Shown here piece after piece: positions 7,398 to 14,530 of a stretch of 23,062 nt of DNA. The translations under genes were made by a program, and so were the position numbers. The DNA is from a virus. Every line of letters starts with the position of its first letter. The first letter of the stretch is position 1. Where the stretch lies: IMG/VR virus record IMGVR_UViG_3300008459_007083, positions 1-23,062 of that record; one strand, written 5' to 3'. The notes under the pieces are model-generated. The model was given only the letters and a program-made list of their open reading frames with translations, was not told where the DNA came from and searched no databases.

Positions 7398-7798
7398 TGC
7401 CAAGAAAAACTTTACAACAAAGACAAAATAAAAATACAGAAGATACTAAAGGAAATAGAATAGCACCTTTTTTGGATACCCTAAGAGGAACAGAAAATCC
7501 AGATGACATAATGGTTACTTTATTGGAAATATTGACCGAAACTTCACTTGTTCCAGAGGTAGGTGGATATTATACTTTCATATACTCCCCAAAAACGCCG
7601 AACACCAGATATGATGAATATCCACTAGTTGAAATTACTACTATTTTTAGATGGGGATTTAAAGGAATAAATTATCACCATCCCGGTCCAAGACAATATA
7701 CCTGGGAAGAAATTGTTGGTTCTTTGCATAAAATTTATCCAGACGAATTCAAATCAGTTAGTGCCCTAGCATTTAAAAAAATACGTCTAAATAGTTAA
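7397..7798 (+). CDS. Conserved cyanophage protein of unknown function
   Basis: A 133-residue protein between gp4 and gp48. The first 35 residues are basic and Gln/Asn-rich, probably disordered. The rest looks like a compact domain with repeated aromatic motifs: YYTFIYSPKTPN, FRWGFKG and RQYTWEEIVGSL. I recognise this pattern as conserved among T4-like cyanophages but know no function for it. Its place among head-completion and baseplate genes suggests a virion or assembly role; that is inference. Codons 130-131 contain the CTAAATA element that precedes gp48. No membrane segment, metal-binding cluster or nucleotide-binding motif is visible. Confidence 0.75.
   Translation: MPRKTLQQRQNKNTEDTKGNRIAPFLDTLRGTENPDDIMVTLLEILTETSLVPEVGGYYTFIYSPKTPNTRYDEYPLVEITTIFRWGFKGINYHHPGPRQYTWEEIVGSLHKIYPDEFKSVSALAFKKIRLNS
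7787..7793 (+). promoter_or_regulatory. CTAAATA element before gp48
   Basis: CTAAATA lies in the last codons of the preceding gene, 18 bases before the gp48 ATG. If it acts like a late -10 element, transcription would start just before that ATG, leaving a very short leader. Evidence is motif recurrence only. Confidence 0.35.
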
Positions 7799-7810
7799 AA
7801 AATACCAAAA

Positions 7811-8698
7811 ATGTCAATATACAGGTATCCATTACGAAAACTTGGGGATTCTGATGATTTTTTGGAAATAAAAATTTTAGAATATAAAGCTCCTGGCGTT
7901 ACAACAGGATCGTCAATAACTGGTATTTCACAAAAAACATCCTCAGATTCATTAAAAGGATCAACACCAAAAGATTTCATCTATCTACCAGTACCACAGT
8001 CTATAGAAGATACAAATGCAGTTGATTGGGGCGATGATAGCTTAAATAGCATCGCTGCTTATGGACTTGCGGCTTCAAAAAACGTCATCGGAAGTGCTGA
8101 TGGAGTACAAACTTTAGGAAATGAAATAATTAATGCTATAGGTGCGGCAGGAGATGTTGTAATTTCTGGCAATGGGCAAGACTTAGGTACGTCATTTTTT
8201 GCCTCACAAGCAGTTAATGCACTTGGAGCAAACGTTAGTTTAGAAGGTCTAATTTCAAGAGCTACTGGTAAAGTTTTAAATCCAAATATGGAGCTCTTAT
8301 TCAAGGGTGTAAAATTAAGATCATTTAATTTTTCTTATGACTTGGTAGCAAGAGATCGAGATGAGGCAGCTCAAATAAAAGGGATGATAACTACACTCAA
8401 AAAAGCAATGGCACCAAGAAAAAGTTCTGGATCTGGTGGTGCCGGGGGAGGGTTATTTGTATCTGCACCAAATGTTTTTCAATTAACCTACAAAAAAGGT
8501 TCTCAAAATCATCCATTCTTACATACATTTAAACCAACAGCTCTATTGAATATGTCAGTTGATTATACTGGATCTGGAACATATGCAACATATTCAGATG
8601 CAACTCCAGTCCATATTAAACTTACTATGGCATTCCAAGAATTAAATCCAGTTTATTATGAAGATTACACCGATGATCTAGCGGGGGTAGGGTACTAA
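7811..8698 (+). CDS. 48: Baseplate tail tube cap protein gp48
   Basis: A 295-residue protein; T4 gp48 has 364 residues. It starts MSIYRYPLRKLGDSDDFLEIKI, the N-terminal pattern of this family, and ends with a characteristic MAFQELNPVYYEDY. Between them are a small-residue-rich helical region (about 75-170, the Ala/Gly/Ile/Asn-rich part) and a tail-tube-like section (KLRSFNFSYDLVARDRDEA, then FQLTYKKGSQNH and FKPTALLNMSVDYT). In T4, gp48 caps the baseplate dome and, with gp54, provides the platform on which the tail tube grows. A glycine/serine stretch at about 198-211 looks like a flexible loop. It is followed one base later by gp53, as part of one late operon. Confidence 0.8.
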   Translation: MSIYRYPLRKLGDSDDFLEIKILEYKAPGVTTGSSITGISQKTSSDSLKGSTPKDFIYLPVPQSIEDTNAVDWGDDSLNSIAAYGLAASKNVIGSADGVQTLGNEIINAIGAAGDVVISGNGQDLGTSFFASQAVNALGANVSLEGLISRATGKVLNPNMELLFKGVKLRSFNFSYDLVARDRDEAAQIKGMITTLKKAMAPRKSSGSGGAGGGLFVSAPNVFQLTYKKGSQNHPFLHTFKPTALLNMSVDYTGSGTYATYSDATPVHIKLTMAFQELNPVYYEDYTDDLAGVGY

Positions 8699-8699
8699 A

Positions 8700-9347
8700 A
8701 TGGGTTACTTTAGAGAATTACCAAATGTAGAATATCAATCATTTTTGAATGATTCAACATCATCCAAAGATTACATTCTGGTTAAAAATTTATTCAGAAG
8801 AACTAAATTAAGAGATGATTTATTTAATGTAGTTACATTATTCAATAAGTATCAAATTCCAGATGGTTCTAGACCCGATTTAGTTGCCGAAGAATTATAT
8901 GGAAGTCCTGATTATGACTGGGTAGTATTGATTAGTGCCGGAATAACTCATATCAGAGATCAATGGCCATTATCAGATAAAGACTTATATGAATTTGCAC
9001 TCAAAAAGTATGAAAATGATTTAACAGAAATTAGATACTATGAAACTCGTGAAGTTAAAGATGATGAAGGACGATTGATACTTCCTGCCGGAAAAATTGT
9101 AGATCCAAACTTTACTATACCTAAGCCACAAAAAAAAGATGTAACTATAAATCCGGTTGCCGGAGTGACAAATTATGAATATGAAGTCAAGAAAAATGAT
9201 GAAAAAAGAACAATATATCTGCTCAAACCAGAATACTTGCAGCAATTCTTAAATGATATGAGAAATATTATGTCTTATGAAAGATCTTCACAATATATCA
9301 ATTCAAGCTTGATAAGAACTGAGAACACTAAAGTAAAATCACCATAA
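8700..9347 (+). CDS. 53: Baseplate wedge protein gp53
   Basis: A 215-residue protein of the T4 gp53 family (T4 gp53 has 196). Signature segments are present in order: MGYFRELPNVEYQSF at the start, KNLFRRTKLRDDL (about 29-41), FNKYQIPDGSRPDLVAEELYG, then DYDWVVLISAGI and RDQWPLSD (about 80-95). In T4, gp53 is a wedge component that joins neighbouring wedges during baseplate assembly. The C-terminal third is charged and ends YLQQFLNDMRNIM plus a polar tail. It is the last plus-strand gene here and is closed by the hairpin terminator at 9351. Identification is firm. Confidence 0.9.
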   Translation: MGYFRELPNVEYQSFLNDSTSSKDYILVKNLFRRTKLRDDLFNVVTLFNKYQIPDGSRPDLVAEELYGSPDYDWVVLISAGITHIRDQWPLSDKDLYEFALKKYENDLTEIRYYETREVKDDEGRLILPAGKIVDPNFTIPKPQKKDVTINPVAGVTNYEYEVKKNDEKRTIYLLKPEYLQQFLNDMRNIMSYERSSQYINSSLIRTENTKVKSP

Positions 9348-9350
9348 AAA

Positions 9351-9371
9351 ACCGCAGACAATGTCTGCGGT
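9351..9371. terminator. Hairpin terminator between convergent gp53 and gp32
   Basis: ACCGCAGACA and TGTCTGCGGT form a near-perfect GC-rich inverted repeat with a minimal loop between two convergent genes. On the minus strand it is followed by TTTTT, so it is a good intrinsic terminator for gp32; on the plus strand the following sequence (CTAATATTATTTAA) is only U-rich, so it may act in both directions. Confidence 0.85.
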
Positions 9372-9394
9372 CTAATATTATTTAATTTACACCA

Positions 9395-10315
9395 TCACTC
9401 TTCAGCAAGGCGAGCAAAGTAGGAGAGGGTATCATCATCCTCATCTTCACTATAAGAAGAAGATTTAGTAGGAGTTAGATTATTCAGTTGAGTGCGAAGA
9501 TCTTCATCAAGAGAAGGCGCAGTTCCACGATAACCATCCTCATCTTCAACTTCGGCATCCTGAGCCTTAGAAGAACCTTTCAGACCAAGAGTATAATCAA
9601 GGCGCTTCTTGAGATCTTCATAAGACTTATATTCAGCAGGACTCATAAACTCCTGGAGAGAATACTGCTTCTTCCAGATTGCTTCCATTGCATCATCATC
9701 GTCCAGTAGAGCACTCTGAGAGGCAAATTCACTGGAATCATAATTACGATAACCAGCAACGTTCTTTGCCTTCAGTTTGAAGTTAGCACCTTTCCAGAAG
9801 TCAAACGGATCGATAGGGGTCTCATCTTCAAACTCTGGTTGCATTGCTTCGGTGAGTTTGTCAAAGATTTTCTTACCATACTTGAACAGGAATACCTTGC
9901 CCTCATTCTCGGGATTGGTAGGATCCTTTACAACATAGATATTGCTCATATAAGTCAGTTTGCGCTTCTGCTTACGTGCAACTTCTTTATTAGAGTCTAT
10001 ACCAGAATTCCAGAGACCAGAGTTGTGTTCGCACACAGGGCACTTCTGATTCAGTGTGGTCAGGCAGTTATCAATCAACCAACCACCAGGACCCTGGAAG
10101 GCGTGAGAATAGACTTTAACGAATGGTAGATCTTCCCCATCAGGAGCAGGCAGGAAACGAATAACGGCATAACCATTGCCACTTTTATCAACGTCAAGTT
10201 TCCAGAGACGGTCATCGGAAGAATTACCAGAATTATTCATTTTTTCGACTTCTTTCACCAGTTTATCGGTGAGAGAACCAAGTTTAGATTGTTTTTTAAG
10301 GTCGGCAAAACCCAT
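9395..10315 (-). CDS. 32: Single-stranded DNA-binding protein gp32
   Basis: A 306-residue protein (T4 gp32 has 301) that coats single-stranded DNA in replication, recombination and repair. It has the basic N-terminal cooperativity domain (MGFADLKKQSKLG... KLVKEVEKM), an OB-fold core with the zinc ligands His71, Cys84, Cys92 and Cys95 (HAFQG, DNC, KCPVC), and a very acidic C-terminal tail (about 257-306, many Asp/Glu), which in T4 contacts gp59 and other replication proteins. GAGGT lies shortly upstream of the ATG. Third codon positions look richer in G/C than in the structural genes nearby, as expected for a strongly expressed gene. It has its own promoter (10359-10387) and terminator (9351-9371). 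Confidence 0.95.
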   Translation of the reverse strand: MGFADLKKQSKLGSLTDKLVKEVEKMNNSGNSSDDRLWKLDVDKSGNGYAVIRFLPAPDGEDLPFVKVYSHAFQGPGGWLIDNCLTTLNQKCPVCEHNSGLWNSGIDSNKEVARKQKRKLTYMSNIYVVKDPTNPENEGKVFLFKYGKKIFDKLTEAMQPEFEDETPIDPFDFWKGANFKLKAKNVAGYRNYDSSEFASQSALLDDDDAMEAIWKKQYSLQEFMSPAEYKSYEDLKKRLDYTLGLKGSSKAQDAEVEDEDGYRGTAPSLDEDLRTQLNNLTPTKSSSYSEDEDDDTLSYFARLAEE

Positions 10316-10358
10316 TTTAGATACCTCGGATAGTTTGGATTCGGGAGATTACTTGGAT

Positions 10359-10387
10359 ATTATAGCAAAAAAGCACTCATCAGTCAA
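10359..10387 (-). promoter_or_regulatory. Near-consensus sigma70-type promoter for gp32
   Basis: The minus strand reads TTGACT (10387-10382), a 17-base spacer, then TATAAT (10364-10359), with TGC just before the -10 giving an extended -10. The -35 overlaps the stop of the DUF1825 gene. This predicts start of transcription about 35 bases before the gp32 ATG and would let gp32 be read by unmodified host polymerase independently of the upstream operon. Confidence 0.75.
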
Positions 10388-10709
10388 GATACTTTTTGAG
10401 CGACTCAATGGTTTTTGTCATACTGCTGAAAAGTATGCTCATATCAGTCTCTGGTGGGAATCCCATCAGAGCAACGGACTTTCTCAGATTCTCTTTCATC
10501 TCAATTGCCTGAGGGTCATCAGAAAGAGAAAGTCTGGTGTACATAATACGCTGCTTTTCAAGCAGTCGTGTCATTTTTTCGATGTGTTCTAGTTTATCTT
10601 CACGGGGCATCATACCAAAAGTTAAAATACTATTGTATATAAATTCTTGGAGTTCGTGAATTTCTTTAAGTTCTTCCTGAATAAGTTCAGAATCAAAAAA
10701 ACTACTCAT
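10380..10709 (-). CDS. DUF1825 family protein, cyanobacterial-type
   Basis: A 109-residue, mostly helical protein. It starts MSSFFDSELIQEELKEI and has REDKLEHIEKMTRLLEKQRIM followed by TRLSLSDDPQA; this matches my memory of the cyanobacterial DUF1825 family (FFDSE-x-V, EK...LLEKQ/RI, LSDDP/ED). Function of that family is unknown to me. No membrane segment or catalytic motif is visible. It sits between gp59 and gp32 where T4 has other genes, overlaps the gp59 stop by eight bases (GATGAGTAG), and its own stop lies within the gp32 promoter. The gene was probably gained from a cyanobacterial host; that is inference. Confidence 0.75.
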   Translation of the reverse strand: MSSFFDSELIQEELKEIHELQEFIYNSILTFGMMPREDKLEHIEKMTRLLEKQRIMYTRLSLSDDPQAIEMKENLRKSVALMGFPPETDMSILFSSMTKTIESLKKYLD

Positions 10710-11298
10710 CTATAATATCCCGTAAAATTCGTTTATAAGAGAACACATCAATATGTATAAAGGGTTTATACTTTTTGATTTTTAAACTTACGGTTTCCCA
10801 CACAGGGTCCAGAAGTTTTTTATCAAATACATTCCCAAACAGAAATATTATATCATAAATGACTAGTGTTTCAAGACTAATATTTCCACTCAGAAACTTT
10901 TTTAGTACCGGCGGATGCCCTTTGGAGCAATTCAAGGCATCTTCTAATTTTATTTCCGAGAACAATTCTGTTGATTGCTCCTTGAATAAGTAACTCAGAC
11001 TCTGTTGTCTTTTCATCCATTCCTGGTAGTTTTTTTCTCCAGAATTGATAATTTCTCCAATCCATATACTTTGGGGATTATCTGTTGAAATAAAGTTTGA
11101 TACTAAGAAATCAACAACTTCTTTATCAGAATACTTACGTGATGTTTTTTCAAACCAGTATTTGTCCTTACGTTTATTAAAGGAGGTTAGACTGGCACGA
11201 GTTTTAGCACCATATTTAAAGAAGTCGTATTTTGGATTTGTGAAATGATTTTTAAGTGACAAATAATGTTGATAGGTTTCAAAAGGAGTCACAATCAT
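10702..11298 (-). CDS. 59: Helicase loader gp59
   Basis: A 198-residue protein (T4 gp59 has 217) that loads the gp41 replicative helicase onto gp32-coated forks. The opening MIVTPFETYQHYLSLKNHFTNPKYDFFKYGAKTR contains the family's diagnostic segment (THFT/NPKYDFFKY type), followed by RKDKYWFEKTSRKY. The remainder is helical and basic. It is translated from an ATGA overlap with the stop of gp33, and the DUF1825 ORF overlaps its end, so the four genes gp33-gp59-DUF1825-gp32 read as one set. T4 also places gp59 and gp33 beside gp32, which supports the assignment. Confidence 0.85.
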   Translation of the reverse strand: MIVTPFETYQHYLSLKNHFTNPKYDFFKYGAKTRASLTSFNKRKDKYWFEKTSRKYSDKEVVDFLVSNFISTDNPQSIWIGEIINSGEKNYQEWMKRQQSLSYLFKEQSTELFSEIKLEDALNCSKGHPPVLKKFLSGNISLETLVIYDIIFLFGNVFDKKLLDPVWETVSLKIKKYKPFIHIDVFSYKRILRDIIDE

Positions 11299-11564
11299 AA
11301 AGGCAATTTTGCTCTCGAAGTTTTCTTCATAAAGTTAAGACGAATGGCATCCCATTTCAACCTTTCTTTGAGAGGTTTTGAAATAAGTTTTGCAATTGAA
11401 TCAACTTCAATACTGTTAATTTCACAATAATGACAGATGGCATCAATGTAATTACAGTTTTCTTCTGCAACGATTTTCTCAATTTCTAGAGCAAACTTAG
11501 AAGGCGTAAGAAATTTGTCCTCTATTGCCTTTTCTAATTCTACATTTTCTTTATTTTGTTCCAT
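11295..11564 (-). CDS. 33: Late promoter transcription accessory protein gp33
   Basis: An 89-residue protein if it starts at the ATG at 11564 (MEQNKENVELEKAIEDKF); a longer frame adds 33 residues that lie inside the upstream nuclease gene in another frame, and I regard those as spurious. GGA precedes this ATG. The core KFALEIEKIVAEENCNYIDA, then CHYCE and SKPLKERLKWDAI, is the gp33 pattern (T4 gp33 has 112 residues). In T4 gp33 binds RNA polymerase and, with gp55 and the gp45 clamp, activates late promoters; gp55 and gp45 are outside this window. It overlaps the nuclease gene by 14 bases and gp59 by four. Confidence 0.8.
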   Translation of the reverse strand: MEQNKENVELEKAIEDKFLTPSKFALEIEKIVAEENCNYIDAICHYCEINSIEVDSIAKLISKPLKERLKWDAIRLNFMKKTSRAKLPL

Positions 11565-12231
11565 AGAGTTCCAGTTTATCTCCAACAAACTTTCTAATGT
11601 ATTGGGTAAGCAGTTTGATGTACTTTGGTTTGTCATATTCTTCATAGACGACACATTCTCCATTTTCGCAAGCCATAATGATTACAAGTTTTTTGACTGA
11701 AATTCCAGTCAATTCGTATAGCATACATCCATATGCCATACACTGAACAAAATAATGTTCGATCCACTCTCGTGGTTTTGGTTTTTTAGATGTCTTAAAG
11801 TCTATGATTGCTAGTTCGCCATTATATTCTGCAATACAGTCAACTGTTCCAGCAATACCTAGTATCTTACTATATAGGGACCCTTCAAGAGAGTGAATAT
11901 TGCTTATACGATTGAGTTCTGTTTTAGAAATCTTGAACAGAAAATCAGAAAGAGGTTGAACTGGTGGAAGTTCTTTATTATACAAATAGTTTTCAACTAG
12001 AGTGTGCATATCAGTTCCACGACTTGTTGCCGCTTTTGTGACACGCTCTGCCTCTGCTTCTCCGACCTTTTTACGCCATTTAACAAAAATTTCTTTATTA
12101 AAATGACTGGTCACCGAAGTGATGGAGACCAGTCTGAGAAGTTCTTCTTCGGTTGGAACTTTATAATAACGAACACCATCTATAGTTTCTCTCTCAAGTT
12201 GAGGGAGATTCAAATCAATATGATTAAACAT
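11551..12231 (-). CDS. PD-(D/E)XK exonuclease, MGME1-like
   Basis: A 226-residue nuclease. Motifs in order: RGTDMH (71-76), GTVDCIAEY with Asp131, IIDFKTSKK with Asp144 and Lys146, and a following Q...Y helix (VQCMAYGCM, Gln163). This D...DxK plus Gln/Tyr helix is the metal-binding core of the RecB-like branch to which mitochondrial MGME1 belongs; members cut single-stranded DNA. I infer a role in recombination or host DNA processing from its place beside gp33, gp59, phoH and thyX. The ATG overlaps phoH's stop (TAATG). Compared with full-length RecB-type proteins it has no helicase part. Confidence 0.8.
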   Translation of the reverse strand: MFNHIDLNLPQLERETIDGVRYYKVPTEEELLRLVSITSVTSHFNKEIFVKWRKKVGEAEAERVTKAATSRGTDMHTLVENYLYNKELPPVQPLSDFLFKISKTELNRISNIHSLEGSLYSKILGIAGTVDCIAEYNGELAIIDFKTSKKPKPREWIEHYFVQCMAYGCMLYELTGISVKKLVIIMACENGECVVYEEYDKPKYIKLLTQYIRKFVGDKLELYGTK

Positions 12232-12983
12232 TAAAATCCTGCATCCATTTTAGCAATAATATACTCTTTGACAAGTCCCGAACGAACAATATCTTCGACA
12301 CCAAATTCAATTATATCAAAAGATGGCATTTTACGCAAGACTGTCATAAAATCAATAATTCCATTACGCTCATTTGTTTTCTGTAGGTCACTCTGAGAGG
12401 CATCTCCACAGAACATAATCTTTGAGTTCTCACCAACACGAGTAATAATAGAATCTAGTTCGTGATATGACATATTTTGGAACTCATCCACAATAATAAT
12501 AGAATTATCAAGCGTGGTTCCTCTTAAGAATGAGGTGCTCCAGAACTTAATTGTTTCCTGAGATTTGAGATTTCCATAGAGCATCTCAAATTCGGCATCA
12601 CTTGAAAGTTGAAACATATACTTCACCATATTCTTATAAGGAATCTGATAAATATCCGACTTGTCATCATAAGAACCGGGAAGAAATCCAATCTCCCTTG
12701 TGGCAACTAAAGAACGGACAAGGTAGATTTTTTCGAAAGGTGTTCTTTCATCTAGAACTTCGCGGAGAGCATTATAAAGAGTGATAAAAGTTTTACCAGT
12801 ACCGGCGCACCCGTAGGCAACTAAATGCTTTTGGTCGGCATACGAATCAAAAAGTTTTCTTTGATTATCTGTAAGTGGGTCAATATCTACCAGATATTCA
12901 CCACTTAAAGGTTTTTTACGCTTTGCTTGACGAGTAGTAAGACCAACACCGATTGGTTGCTCTGCTCTTTTTCTTCTTGCCAT
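12231..12983 (-). CDS. phoH: PhoH-like ATPase
   Basis: A 250-residue P-loop ATPase. Basic N-terminus (residues 1-25), then Walker A GCAGTGKT (58-65), IYLVRSLVATREIGFLPG, Walker B IIIVDEFQN with the catalytic acid, and a sensor-like FCGDASQSD. This is the standard order of PhoH proteins, which are RNA/DNA-binding ATPases of uncertain function; in cyanobacteria and E. coli the family was linked to phosphate starvation, and phage copies are very common among cyanophages. No other domain is fused. It lies six bases after the preceding small gene. Whether it responds to phosphate here is not visible: no recognisable pho box was found in front of it. Confidence 0.9.
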   Translation of the reverse strand: MARRKRAEQPIGVGLTTRQAKRKKPLSGEYLVDIDPLTDNQRKLFDSYADQKHLVAYGCAGTGKTFITLYNALREVLDERTPFEKIYLVRSLVATREIGFLPGSYDDKSDIYQIPYKNMVKYMFQLSSDAEFEMLYGNLKSQETIKFWSTSFLRGTTLDNSIIIVDEFQNMSYHELDSIITRVGENSKIMFCGDASQSDLQKTNERNGIIDFMTVLRKMPSFDIIEFGVEDIVRSGLVKEYIIAKMDAGF

Positions 12984-12989
12984 AAGTGT

Positions 12990-13229
12990 TTAGATTTTTT
13001 TTACATTTGAACCGGGCATTTTTGATGCACGACCAAGAACATCGTTCCATCCAGGATTTTTAGAAATCAGTTTATTTTGCCAATCACCAACCTCACCAAC
13101 ATTCATTTGTGTTGGAATAAGTGGTTTCATATGTGGGTTTTCCTTAAGATATGGATCTTTTTCTGCCATATACATCCATTTCTCAAAGATTTCACCTGTT
13201 TCTGTATTTTCAAACCGATATGTAGGCAT
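12990..13229 (-). CDS. Small conserved cyanophage protein with FmdB-like start
   Basis: A 79-residue protein beginning MPTYRFENTETGEIFEKW, which resembles the start of FmdB-type zinc-ribbon proteins (MPTYEY plus CxxCG) but has no cysteines, so any zinc site has been lost. The rest is polar and proline-containing (ENPHMKPLIPTQMN, then NPGWNDVLGRASKMPGSN) without a recognisable fold. Function unknown. It lies between thyX and phoH in the minus-strand operon, 24 bases after thyX's stop, and behind a CTAAATA element. Confidence 0.75.
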   Translation of the reverse strand: MPTYRFENTETGEIFEKWMYMAEKDPYLKENPHMKPLIPTQMNVGEVGDWQNKLISKNPGWNDVLGRASKMPGSNVKKI

Positions 13230-13250
13230 AAGTTATAATAATTTACAAAA

Positions 13251-13257
13251 TATTTAG
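13251..13257 (-). promoter_or_regulatory. CTAAATA element overlapping the thyX stop codon
   Basis: The minus strand reads CTAAATA, where TAA is the thyX stop codon; the next ATG is 22 bases further. It repeats the arrangement at 6150-6156. Late promoter activity is possible but unproven. Confidence 0.3.
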
Positions 13258-14006
13258 GGGGAAAGACGTGCCTTATGAAGCCTCTTTTCTTCATAATATG
13301 CCCAAACACTTGGAGTCCATTTCTGGAGTTCTGGAACAAAAGATTCACACAATGCCTGAATTTCAAGTTGAGCATCAAGTTTAGAACGAAGATCCATAAA
13401 GTGAAGAACAGAACGAAGATTGAAGGAAACTACAAAGTTCTGACGAATTGCCTGAGGTAGATAATCCCGAATGTGCTCCTCACACATACCTTGCTCATAG
13501 TAGTCAGAGTACTCCTCACACTCACTCAGAATGCGCCCTAGTTTGCGTTGACGGTGTTCTTGCGTCCACTCATACTTCTTACCCTTACGGTTAGTGTAGA
13601 ACCCCACAGGGCGCACGTAGAACACCTCTTCAATATCAAGTTCTTTCTTGGCAACTTTAACAACTCTCTTTCCAGTATAACGTTGCGATTGAACATCCCA
13701 GGTTGTTCCAATACGATGAGTTCTTGCCTGAACAATCACATTATGAACGAATCCAGAACAAGAAAAAGTAATCTGTGGGTGCTCTAATGGTCCCCAGTGA
13801 CCTCTTTCATTTGCAAGTAATTGTTCAACAACCCATTCACCACACTTAGCACTATTCGGAACTTCTACATTATGGATGGGAACTTCAGAATAATCACCTT
13901 TACCTGCCTGCCAAACAACTTGTTCTGGAATTGGATAAGACTGAAGTTTAACTACTTCAAGGTACTTATCAAGTTCTAATAGATCTTTTGATTTAATTGG
14001 TTTCAT
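13254..14006 (-). CDS. thyX: Flavin-dependent thymidylate synthase ThyX
   Basis: A 250-residue enzyme that makes dTMP from dUMP using FAD, NADPH and methylenetetrahydrofolate. The ThyX signature is present in the cyanobacterial/cyanophage form: RTHRIG (95-100) followed by SQRYTG (107-112), matching the RHR-x7-S region. An upstream LEHPQITF (75-82) and downstream NFVVSFNLRSVLHFMDLR helix with the catalytic Arg/Ser environment also fit. Length is typical. Thymidylate supply supports phage DNA synthesis. It starts at an ATGA overlap with the preceding 54-residue gene. T4 itself uses the unrelated ThyA-type td enzyme, so this is a cyanophage-type substitution. Confidence 0.95.
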   Translation of the reverse strand: MKPIKSKDLLELDKYLEVVKLQSYPIPEQVVWQAGKGDYSEVPIHNVEVPNSAKCGEWVVEQLLANERGHWGPLEHPQITFSCSGFVHNVIVQARTHRIGTTWDVQSQRYTGKRVVKVAKKELDIEEVFYVRPVGFYTNRKGKKYEWTQEHRQRKLGRILSECEEYSDYYEQGMCEEHIRDYLPQAIRQNFVVSFNLRSVLHFMDLRSKLDAQLEIQALCESFVPELQKWTPSVWAYYEEKRLHKARLSP

Positions 14007-14167
14007 TTTCCAAATCCTTTCGACATTTTAGTTTCTAATTCTGCAAGTTCCTGTTTAACAACTCGCAATTGTGATTTCATTTCCTTAAGTTGCTCACCAG
14101 AATATAGATGATCTTGTTTGATTAATCTTTCCAACAATTTTACAAGTTTTCTAGATCTTGCTGTCAT
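14003..14167 (-). CDS. Small basic coiled-coil-like protein
   Basis: A 54-residue ORF (MTARSRKLVKLLERLIKQ start) not captured by length cutoffs. It is nearly all charged helix (KEMKSQLRVVKQELAELETKM has a heptad-like leucine/valine pattern) and ends MSKGFGK. It overlaps thyX and the next gene upstream by four bases each (ATGA), which is good evidence that it is real and part of a coupled operon. Function unknown. Confidence 0.75.
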   Translation of the reverse strand: MTARSRKLVKLLERLIKQDHLYSGEQLKEMKSQLRVVKQELAELETKMSKGFGK

Positions 14168-14331
14168 AGTTTATAATCCTCACCGAAAATTTCATCATAG
14201 TCTACTTCTTGTGGTCGAATATCATCATATCTATACTTATATGGTTGCCCATCAGACAAAATTTCACCTTTTAAAGAATCTAACAAGAGTTCCATATTAC
14301 GAATAATAAGTTTGATTTTTTCTTTATCCAT
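14164..14331 (-). CDS. Small acidic conserved cyanophage protein
   Basis: A 55-residue ORF, MDKEKIKLIIRNMELLLDSL then a polar acidic tail (DIRPQEVDYDEIFGEDYKL). The first half is amphipathic helix. The stop overlaps the next ATG (ATGA). I recall similar short proteins next to thyX in other cyanophages, but no function. The promoter for this operon should lie just upstream (14332-14365), where I see no clear -35/-10 pair. Confidence 0.7.
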   Translation of the reverse strand: MDKEKIKLIIRNMELLLDSLKGEILSDGQPYKYRYDDIRPQEVDYDEIFGEDYKL

Positions 14332-14365
14332 TTAGAGTAATATTCTGGTCCAATTATACAAAAAA

Positions 14366-14389
14366 AGAGAGGACTTGTCAATCCTCTCT
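14366..14389 (-). terminator. Intrinsic terminator
   Basis: On the minus strand AGAGAGGA (loop TTGACAAG) TCCTCTCT forms an 8-bp stem followed by TTTTT. It would end transcripts of the two small genes to its right. The 50-residue ORF's stop (14380-14378) lies in the loop, so ribosomes would reach the 5' arm before it forms. Confidence 0.85.
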
Positions 14390-14530
14390 ATCAACTTTAA
14401 AAATTTGCTCAAACCATTCACTTAAATGTATTCCATAACAATGCCAATAATTATTACCCCTGTATGTTAAAAGGTAACAAGCAGGTTTTCTACCATCCGG
14501 ATCTTCTTTATGGTAGAAGTCTTCAATCAC
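14378..14530 (-). CDS. Small protein, GTG start
   Basis: A 50-residue ORF starting at a GTG that overlaps the stop of the preceding 33-residue ORF (GTGA). It reads V/M-IEDFYHKEDPDGRKP, then CYLLTYRGNNYWHCYG and IHLSEWFEQIF, a compact aromatic-rich sequence with coding-like character rather than random frame. No ribosome-binding site is evident, so coupled re-initiation is likely. Function unknown. It ends inside the following terminator. Confidence 0.55.
   Translation of the reverse strand: MIEDFYHKEDPDGRKPACYLLTYRGNNYWHCYGIHLSEWFEQIFKVDRED

Noticed and set aside
11565-11663. Longer N-terminus for gp33
   Set aside because: The extra 33 residues lie inside the nuclease gene in another frame, do not resemble gp33, and the shorter ATG gives the family's usual size.
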